From assembly GCF_003952185.1 (NCBI RefSeq), contig NZ_RXFS01000003.1, positions 496,001 to 560,000 of the forward strand: 64,000 bases of DNA, in the 5' to 3' direction. Positions 51,670-64,000 of this stretch are shown piece by piece. Position 1 is the first letter of the stretch. Each line of letters opens with the position of its first letter. The stretch is from Variovorax sp. 679 (GTDB lineage Bacteria; Pseudomonadota; Gammaproteobacteria; Burkholderiales; Burkholderiaceae_C). Both the position numbers and the translations under genes were made by a program. The notes beneath the pieces were generated by a model. That model saw only the letters and a list, made by a program, of their open reading frames with translations, had not been told where the DNA came from and did not search any database.

Positions 51670-53825
51670 CTCGGCGCACGCCGTCGAAGCGCCCCGATTT
51701 CATCGAGGCGTTCAGCAATGCGGCGCCCCGCCGCGCCGAGCGACAGATTGATTTCAGCGCTCTGCTTGCCGCGAGCCCCTATCTCGCGCGCCCATTGCTG
51801 ATCCTCGTACAAGCGACGCATCAACTGGGCCGCATGCTCGACCGAAGGTTCAGCCCACTCCAAATCGGCGTCGTACGGTGGAATAGGCCTGCCGACCTTC
51901 ACCCGCTCGTAGGGCACCAGGAGGCTGTTCTCGTCGTTCATGAAATCCATGTTTCCCGAGAAGGCCGTTGCAATCACGGGCTTTCCCATCAGCATCGCTT
52001 CGGCCATGGTCAGTCCAAGTCCTTCGCTGCGATGGAGCGATACATACGCGTCGCACGCATCCATCAGCGAAAGCACCTCGTCTGAACTTAAAACCTGGTC
52101 AATGATCTTGATCGTCGGAAAATCGGCGGCCGCATCGCACAACTCCTGAAACTGGACGGGATATCGATCCCCGAACGATGTCTTCAACACCAGCGTCACT
52201 GACTCGTCGCCGCGAAACGCCATCTTGAATGCGCGAATGAGTCCGAGCGGGTTCTTGCGCTCCATCACACTCACCATGTGAAAAGTGAAAAGAAAAGTGA
52301 AGCGGTTCGCATCCAGCTTGAAATACGCGCGATCACGAATCTGAAAAGGAGCCAAGGTCACGCCCGGAAAGAGCGTTCGCACTGGCACGGATAACCGCTC
52401 GCGAAGACCGCTTGCAATGAACTCAGTGGCCGTCCAAACCTCGTCGACTTGATCGGCGTAGGTACACCAAGATTGCGGTATCGAATCGAACTCCCAGTAC
52501 CAATAGGCGATGCGATAGGTACGCGGCGTGCGCTCAGCCAAATCCGCCCTGGCGTAAGCCCTTGCAAAGAAAGGCTCGGGCTGCACGTGGATGATTGTGA
52601 TATCGCTGGACTCGAGGCCATCGAAACGCACATGGCGAGGGTCATCCCGCACATCCGTCCTGACATCGCGCAACGACGTCCGAATGCCCACGAGTCTCAA
52701 CGACTCGATCATGGCCTCCACAGAAACGCGCAACCCTGAGGGATAGCAGAAATGGCCAATGACATTGACTCCACCGTTGAGCAATTCGGGGGCCACCGCG
52801 TCGATATCGAGCCCAGCACACCATGCGCGCGCCTCCGGCGTAATTGAGGCCTCTGCGCCGGATGCAAGCCACACGAGCAACGCTCGAGCGGCAGCGATGC
52901 TTGAAAATGCATCGGGATGTGCACGCTGCCATGCTGCTTGCGCCAAATACTCCATACGCACTTGCAGTGCTGGCTCCGGAAACCCAGAAATCTCGGCCGA
53001 ACCCGACGGGAACCGGTCTAAGCCATAGGTATTCGCAATCCAGGCCGAAAATCGGGTCCAGCCAAAAACTGTCAGTGCGTCAGGGAAACGCTGCTGCCAT
53101 TCCGGTGTAAACAAAAAGGCCTGCACCAACTCGGCTTGCGGGTTCTCCTGCGCCTGCAGGAACAGCCACCAGACTTCTTCGAGCGCCAAGTCGCCAGTTT
53201 CCAGTCCGTGCTGCATGAACCACCGGAAAAGACCGCGTCGGCCCGACGGCATCAGCCCGTGTGGGAAGACCGCCCGAACATCATCATTCGCCAGAAAAAA
53301 CTGCCTCGCCCGCTCGGCAAAGTCTCCCGAAAGAAGTGCAACCAAATGCTGCACGCTCTCGGACGTCAACTCCAGAGCCTGTTGTCCGTCGCGACTGAGC
53401 AGCCATTCGGCAACGCCATTCCCGCCTGGAGCGGAAAACACGTAGGGAAAACGATCACGAAGATCCCCTCGCTGACGCAACGTATCCATCAAGAAGCGTG
53501 CGGCACTCTTTCGATCTACAACTGACCGGGCGTTCGTCTGCGGCCAGAAAACCTGGTCTCGAGGCAAACCCGCAGCTTCGAGGGCGTCGCCGGCACTATA
53601 AAGATCAAGGGCGGCAACGAGAGCTCCCCCCCCCTCCAGCTGCAGAGCCTCTTGGCGTGAGCGCTCCTCATCAAACAGCAACTTCAGAGACTGCGCTCTT
53701 GCATCACGGATAGCGCGTTCCCGAAGAAACTGCAGTCGTTCCGGCATGCGCCAAGGCGTCATCAGCCAATAAGCGGCCTTGGGAACCTTGCGCGCGGCCC
53801 GGCGCAGCACATCAAGCCTTCGCAT
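51666..53825 (-). CDS. glycosyltransferase, GT4-type, with large N-terminal domain
   Basis: A 719-residue protein. The last 350 residues form a GT-B domain with the motif HRSEGLGLTMAEAMLMGKPVIA near 595, and the RIAYWYWEFDSIP and VWTATEFIASGLRERL pieces of GT4-like enzymes. The first 330 residues are helical with no family I recognise. It is on the opposite strand from the operon around it, between wzt and the methyltransferase. The start has no ribosome site. The region looks less GC-rich than the flanking genes, suggesting a separate origin. Confidence 0.8.
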   Translation of the reverse strand: MRRLDVLRRAARKVPKAAYWLMTPWRMPERLQFLRERAIRDARAQSLKLLFDEERSRQEALQLEGGGALVAALDLYSAGDALEAAGLPRDQVFWPQTNARSVVDRKSAARFLMDTLRQRGDLRDRFPYVFSAPGGNGVAEWLLSRDGQQALELTSESVQHLVALLSGDFAERARQFFLANDDVRAVFPHGLMPSGRRGLFRWFMQHGLETGDLALEEVWWLFLQAQENPQAELVQAFLFTPEWQQRFPDALTVFGWTRFSAWIANTYGLDRFPSGSAEISGFPEPALQVRMEYLAQAAWQRAHPDAFSSIAAARALLVWLASGAEASITPEARAWCAGLDIDAVAPELLNGGVNVIGHFCYPSGLRVSVEAMIESLRLVGIRTSLRDVRTDVRDDPRHVRFDGLESSDITIIHVQPEPFFARAYARADLAERTPRTYRIAYWYWEFDSIPQSWCTYADQVDEVWTATEFIASGLRERLSVPVRTLFPGVTLAPFQIRDRAYFKLDANRFTFLFTFHMVSVMERKNPLGLIRAFKMAFRGDESVTLVLKTSFGDRYPVQFQELCDAAADFPTIKIIDQVLSSDEVLSLMDACDAYVSLHRSEGLGLTMAEAMLMGKPVIATAFSGNMDFMNDENSLLVPYERVKVGRPIPPYDADLEWAEPSVEHAAQLMRRLYEDQQWAREIGARGKQSAEINLSLGAAGRRIAERLDEIGALRRRAPS

Positions 53826-53988
53826 GGCAACGCGGCAATTTCGCTAATAAACGTAACTTCATCATGGCGAGTCTTATTCGAGTGCGGTCATCATGCTAAT
53901 GATCACCTGTTTCCGCCTCGTAAAATAGCGGTATGCGCGAAAGCATGCATTTCCCTGGGAGGACCATCGGCTCAGCCGCAAGTCGCAC

Positions 53989-55286
53989 ATGACTCAACAC
54001 AACAGTTCCAAGGTTTTTACTTCGTACGCACAGAACTTCGAGGACGTAATGCTCTGGCGGGCGCTGAAGCACGTGCCTGCGGGCGTCTACGTCGACATCG
54101 GTGCCCAGCATCCCGTGGTGGACTCCGTCAGCAAGGCTTTCTACGAGCAGGGGTGGCGCGGCGTGCATGTCGAACCTGTTCCGCACTATGCGGAATTGCT
54201 GAGGCAGGACAGGCCCGACGAGGTCGTCCTGCAGGTTGCGCTTTCTGACGCGGCGGGCATTCTTGAACTTTACGTGATCGAGGATACGGGCCTCAGTACG
54301 GGTGTGAAGGCCTATGCCGACATCCATCGAACCGAGCATGGCTTTGCATACAAGACAGTACCGACGCCCATGCTGCCGATGAAGACCGCCTTGGCATCGC
54401 TGGACGGCTGTCCCGTGCATTGGCTGAAGATCGACGTCGAGGGACTGGAGGAAGAGGTGCTTCGAGGTTGGGACAGCAAGACGCTGCGGCCCTGGATCAT
54501 CGTGATCGAGGCCACCGTGCCGATGTCGACTGAACTCCGCTACGACGGCGCCGAACGTATTCTGGTCGACGCAGGCTACCAATTCGCCTACTTCGATGGG
54601 CTCAATCGCTTCTACGTGGCGGTGGAACATGCGGATCTGCTGCCAGCACTGAAGATCCCGCCCAACGTGTTCGACTACGCCGAACTCAGTGGCCAATCCG
54701 GAACGTGGTGCAACGGCCTCATCGCGCGCCACAAGGAAGAATTGCGCGCGTGTGCGGCTCAACTCGAAGCCGAGCGTGCCGAACGAGTACAACTCGAACT
54801 GAGATCTCGCACCGAACTCCATCGCGCACGCTCGGCGCTCGACGATGCAAAGAATCGGGCCCACGAAGCTGCGATGCGCACCGTCAAGGCTGAGGCGCGG
54901 GCAACCATTGCTGAAGCGAGTGCCACCCATGCAAATGAGCGAACCCTCGATGCCGAGGCGCGTGCATCACTAGCGACGACTACGCCGCTGCAGCGACTGG
55001 CTTCCGCTGCGATGGAAGGCCGCATTACCAGCGGCCTCAAGCGTCGCATCAAGACTGTCCTTCGCGTTGTGGCGATTACGGTAGGTCGCCATCCCCAGCT
55101 CAAGCGAGCGGCAATACTCACCTTGAGCTGTGTCCCGCCACTGAGGCGGCGCCTGCAAACGATGCTCGCGCCCCCACCCCCTTCTGCATCGCATAGCCCA
55201 TTGGAGAAACCTCAGTCCATGTCTCCCGACACCGCCTTGGTGTACCGGCAGCTGCGTCAAAGCCAGCAAAGATCGGGGCATGCCTG

Positions 55287-55287
<1 letters not shown>
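53989..55287 (+). CDS. FkbM-family methyltransferase with C-terminal coiled coil and basic tail
   Basis: A 432-residue protein. Residues 1-215 are a FkbM SAM-dependent methyltransferase: VYVDIGAQHP is the cofactor site and WLKIDVEGLEEEVLRGW is the family signature. Residues about 245-328 form a continuous Ala/Glu/Arg-rich coiled coil. Residues 343-393 are basic and amphipathic (LKRRIKTVLRV, HPQLKRAAIL, PPLRRRLQ), as expected for membrane contact; the last 40 are disordered. The stop overlaps the ATG of the triple glycosyltransferase by one base (TGATG). It probably methylates and ends the growing chain. Confidence 0.82.
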
Positions 55288-61053
<5,766 letters not shown>

Positions 61054-61061
<8 letters not shown>

Positions 61062-61455
61062 ACGTCAGCATCCGATGGCCGAAGTAGCTCGTGACGACCG
61101 GCACGAGAACACCGACCAGGTGCGCCACGGCCTCGGCATGCTCGACGATGCCCAGCTTCGGAAACACCCAGCGGGCAAGAACGAGGCTGATAGCCAGCGT
61201 CTGCAGCACAGCGAGCACATTCACGCCGACGAACTTCATGATCTGCGGGCCGAGCGCGCTCTTCTTTGCGTCAAACACATGCTGGCGCATCAGCACGAAG
61301 GCGACCACCATCCCCACCAGGTAGGCCAGGACAATGGCCGTGCCGTAGCCCAGCCAAAGACTGAACAGGAAGCGCGACCCATAGTTTGCGGCGGCGGCAA
61401 TGCCGCCTGCCATAAGAAACCGGAGGAACTGCGGCGTCAGCAACGCGCTATTCAT
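61054..61455 (-). CDS. GtrA-family membrane protein
   Basis: A 133-residue inner-membrane protein with four hydrophobic segments. [18 protein letters not shown] is the family opening, and GHRMLTFK at the end is typical. GtrA-like proteins are thought to flip lipid-linked sugars. Its ATG overlaps the stop of the FAD-dependent gene (ATGA), so it is the last gene of a coupled minus-strand operon. A start 35 codons upstream has no support. Confidence 0.85.
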
Positions 61456-62786
61456 CGGGTTTGCGCGGCCGCGGCCGACTTCGCCAGTTCGCGTCCGAAT
61501 CCGATGCTCTCCGAGATGCCTCGGTCTTCGGGGTAGTAGTACGACGTATCCGCCACCCACAAACCCTGTACCGGCAAGGCGGCAGGCGGAAGGCGATCCA
61601 GATAGCCCGGGTCACAGATCGGCTGCGCGTAACGGTAGCGGCTGGCGCGCATGTCGATGAAGTCGTCTTCCGTCAGCGCCGGATTGATCTTCATGCAGTA
61701 CCGGCGAACCTTGGCCAGGAAGACTTCGTCCGCATCCTGGAACTTCGGATGCTCACCCGGCATGTAAAACGGAACGTACAAGACATGAGGGTCCAGGGGT
61801 CGCAAATTGCTGTACTCCACCAACCCCGGAATGTCCATCTCGGGGTCGTTAATGTTTAGCCAGAAATTCTCGGTCAGGGGCTTGCGCAGCTTGGCGATGA
61901 CGCAGACCACGGCGATGTTCTTCAGTGCGGCAAAAGCTTGCAACGTCTGCGCCGGCAGCCCCGGCATCAGGCGCGGCACATAGGGCAAGGGAACGGTGCT
62001 GACGATCTTGTCGAAGACCTCCATCCCCGCCGCCGTTTGCACCCCCTTCACGGCGCCATCTTCGATCACCACCTTGGAGGCCGGAGACGCGAGACGGACC
62101 TCGCCGCCCTTGGCCTCGATCGCCGCCTTCAGCGCATCCAGCAACGTTTGCGATCCGCCGTCCAGGTAGCCGAGCTTTTCCTTGAACAGGCTGTAGCGGG
62201 AACGCCCGATGCGGCGAATGCGGCTCCAGATCCACGCGGCCGACAGGTTGGAGCTGTGCTCGTAGAACTTGTAGTCGAACAGACGCTTCCACAGCACCTC
62301 GTAGGCTTCGGCACCGACCCATCGCTTGATCCAGCCGGTGGCCTCGACGTGGTCGAGCGGCTTCCAGTCGTTTCGCTTGGTTGAAAGAAAAGCGTGCAGG
62401 CCGTAGCGGAACTTGGCGACCAACCCCAAGCCTTTGAACGTCAGCAAGGCCATCGGATTTCCCCATGGCTGAAGACGGTTCTGGTACCAGTAGCCCATCT
62501 TCGTGGCCACCCAGTACATCTTCGAGGAGAGGCCGAGTTCTTCGAGCATCTGGAAAAAGGCCGTGTCCGAGGTGCAATGAAAATGGTAGTAGCGCTCGAT
62601 CTGCAGCCCGCCGAAATCAAAGGCCGCGGTCATTCCGCCCACGCGGTCGTCGGCTTCGAACACGACGGGCCGATGCCCGTCGAGGGCCAGTTGGTAGGCG
62701 ACAGCCAGACCCATAGGGCCGGCTCCCAGAACGGCGATGCGTTGCCCGTGCGGCGAGCCCGGAGCGACAAGGTTCGATTCCGCCAC
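61452..62786 (-). CDS. FAD-dependent oxidoreductase (protoporphyrinogen oxidase/UDP-galactopyranose mutase-like)
   Basis: A 444-residue flavoprotein. [20 protein letters not shown] and [11 protein letters not shown] form the FAD site; [22 protein letters not shown] and [19 protein letters not shown] are typical of amine oxidase-like sugar or carotenoid enzymes. It starts with a GTG one base past the epimerase-like gene, with GGAG inside that gene. It probably changes a lipid-linked or nucleotide sugar. Confidence 0.85.
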   Translation of the reverse strand: MAESNLVAPGSPHGQRIAVLGAGPMGLAVAYQLALDGHRPVVFEADDRVGGMTAAFDFGGLQIERYYHFHCTSDTAFFQMLEELGLSSKMYWVATKMGYWYQNRLQPWGNPMALLTFKGLGLVAKFRYGLHAFLSTKRNDWKPLDHVEATGWIKRWVGAEAYEVLWKRLFDYKFYEHSSNLSAAWIWSRIRRIGRSRYSLFKEKLGYLDGGSQTLLDALKAAIEAKGGEVRLASPASKVVIEDGAVKGVQTAAGMEVFDKIVSTVPLPYVPRLMPGLPAQTLQAFAALKNIAVVCVIAKLRKPLTENFWLNINDPEMDIPGLVEYSNLRPLDPHVLYVPFYMPGEHPKFQDADEVFLAKVRRYCMKINPALTEDDFIDMRASRYRYAQPICDPGYLDRLPPAALPVQGLWVADTSYYYPEDRGISESIGFGRELAKSAAAAQTR

Positions 62787-62787
62787 G

Positions 62788-63717
62788 TCAGAACTCCAGT
62801 GCGATCTTGCTGTAGACCGGATGATTGAACGTCTCCTCGACAGCCTCATTGAACGGCGTGCTGCGCACACCGAAGATTCCGGGCCAGTCGATCACCTCGA
62901 ACTCGTCGCGCGCCACCAGGGCCTGGAGCTGCTGTGTGGTGAACGGCGGATTGCGATCGAACAACGACCAAGTCCACAGCAAGCCGTAGAACAAGTCATA
63001 GGGAATCTTGACGATCCGAGCCTTCGCCTTCGTGGCGCGCTTGATCTCGCGAATGATGTCGATGTAGTCGACCTGCTGATGCCCGGTGATGTTGAAGATC
63101 CCGGTGCGGACGGTGTTTTCGATGCAACTGATGATCACGTTGCAGAAGTCGCCGACGTACAGCGGCTGGCGCATGAACTTACCGTTTCCCGGCACGGGAA
63201 ACACGGGCACCTTCGCCATGAAACGCGACAGCCATCCGAGATGCTTTCGATCGAACCAGCCGAACATCAGGGTCGGTCGCAGGATCGGGCATTCGATGCC
63301 GCTGTCCAGGACCATACGCTCCTGGTCCTTCTTGCTGCGGGTATAGAAATCGTCGGCCACGGACTCCACCACCGATGAGCTGATATGGACCAACTGGGGC
63401 ACCTTGTTCTTCTTGACGGCTTCGAGGATGAGTTCCGTGGAAGTCACGTTGTTGTCCACGAATTCCTGGTAGTCGATGCCGCCGATCTGCGCTTGCAGCA
63501 TGACTACCACGTCGGCACCTTCGAAATGCGCAAGCCAGTCGCCGCGCTTGGAAACATCCGCGTATTCCGCAACCACGTCGGGATGCGCTCGCGCCAGCAC
63601 CTCGAGGTTGGGACGGTGCTTGTCCAGCACGACGATCTGCGTGAATTTTTCGCGATTCAGGCGGGCAACCAAGTTTTGCCCGACGAGACCAGCCCCTCCA
63701 GGAAGAATTATTTTCAT
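62788..63717 (-). CDS. NAD-dependent epimerase/dehydratase
   Basis: A 309-residue SDR-extended protein. The cofactor site is [16 protein letters not shown], the Ser is in HISSSVVES, and Y-T-R-S-K gives the Tyr and Lys. The [16 protein letters not shown] and [13 protein letters not shown] stretches resemble sugar-nucleotide enzymes. Its product is probably used by the FAD-dependent gene one base downstream. No clear ribosome site precedes the ATG. Confidence 0.87.
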   Translation of the reverse strand: MKIILPGGAGLVGQNLVARLNREKFTQIVVLDKHRPNLEVLARAHPDVVAEYADVSKRGDWLAHFEGADVVVMLQAQIGGIDYQEFVDNNVTSTELILEAVKKNKVPQLVHISSSVVESVADDFYTRSKKDQERMVLDSGIECPILRPTLMFGWFDRKHLGWLSRFMAKVPVFPVPGNGKFMRQPLYVGDFCNVIISCIENTVRTGIFNITGHQQVDYIDIIREIKRATKAKARIVKIPYDLFYGLLWTWSLFDRNPPFTTQQLQALVARDEFEVIDWPGIFGVRSTPFNEAVEETFNHPVYSKIALEF

Positions 63718-63750
63718 ACCGAAGCCCTAACAAACAAAATGAGACACATG

Positions 63751-64000
63751 CTATTGCGCGTAGCGAACGCCAACGCCGAGCAATCCGATGGAGAGACGCC
63801 GGTCGTCGCCGGAAAGACCCAACTCTTTGGGAGACTGCTTTCCATCGAGCTTCAGCACGACCGTCGTGATGGGAGATCTGTTCCACAGCGTCGGGGCGAC
63901 GCTCACGTGCACGACGCCCTGACCTGAAACTTCCTCGCCGCCGATCTCCTCGCCATTGACAAGCACACCCACGTGCTGCGACTTGATCTTTCCGTTGCCC
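63751..64000 (-). CDS. C-terminal part of a gene running off the window
   Basis: The open frame enters at the window edge and ends in TAG at 63751-63753, giving about 83 residues: HVGVLVNGEEIGGEEVSG, then WNRSPITTVVLKLDG and the end LLGVGVRYAQ. The strand-rich pattern looks like a beta-sandwich, as at the end of some large cell-envelope or sugar-active proteins. It lies 33 bases before the epimerase-like gene on the same strand and is probably the operon's upstream member. No family is certain. Confidence 0.7.
   Translation of the reverse strand, partial: GNGKIKSQHVGVLVNGEEIGGEEVSGQGVVHVSVAPTLWNRSPITTVVLKLDGKQSPKELGLSGDDRRLSIGLLGVGVRYAQ

Overview
The window is high-GC, densely coded DNA from a Gram-negative bacterium, most likely a betaproteobacterium of the Comamonadaceae, with Variovorax my best guess. 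The basis is the argB-slmA pairing, the gltIJKL-aspA arrangement, many LysR, TetR, GntR and AraC regulators, and the general style of the metabolic genes. The genus is inferred from gene content; no rRNA or tRNA gene is present to confirm it. I see no insertion sequence, prophage, CRISPR array or origin, and no gap longer than about 300 bases.

Layout. 0-8 kb: a GlxA-type regulator divergent from a dienelactone hydrolase-like gene, an exported nucleoside hydrolase, a cupin/JmjC-like oxygenase, small hypothetical genes and an exported alpha/beta hydrolase. A 63-base scrap of a second nucleoside hydrolase lies at 5102-5164. 7.8-14 kb: a dicarboxylic amino acid module on the minus strand (LysR regulator, aspA, gltI, gltJ, gltK, gltL) with a LysR-type box, an intrinsic terminator in the aspA leader and a hairpin between gltI and gltJ. 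14-20 kb: amidase, hydroxyacid reductase, ATM1-type exporter, YciA thioesterase and a branched-chain/amide-type binding protein. 20-31 kb: a minus-strand fatty-acid or acyl-CoA degradation block (TetR regulator, acyl-CoA dehydrogenase, DUF2147 protein, FadN-like multifunctional enzyme, thiolase, hydrolases, SDR, isomerase, enoyl-CoA hydratase). 31-42 kb: SDR/LysR pair, an AraC regulator broken by an amber codon, and a sugar-acid catabolic cluster (TRAP binding protein, FAH-family hydrolase, 2-keto-3-deoxy-sugar-acid dehydrogenase, GntR regulator, UxaA-family dehydratase, SMP-30 lactonase, Ldh-family oxidoreductase), followed by an EamA permease. 42-44 kb: slmA and argB. 43.8-64 kb: a lipopolysaccharide/O-antigen region.

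The most interesting block is 48.7-61.1 kb. ManC, Gmd and Rmd would make GDP-D-rhamnose. Wzm and a short Wzt would form the exporter. A triple-domain glycosyltransferase is probably the chain polymerase. Immediately upstream, and overlapping it by one base, is an FkbM methyltransferase with a long C-terminal coiled coil and a basic membrane-type tail. That layout resembles the WbdD/WbdA chain-terminating molecular ruler of E. coli O8/O9a, but with an unrelated methyltransferase family and no carbohydrate-binding domain on Wzt.

Other points of note are a structured dispersed repeat found three times, each time just after a stop codon in the same orientation, and several strong palindromic operators beside regulator genes.
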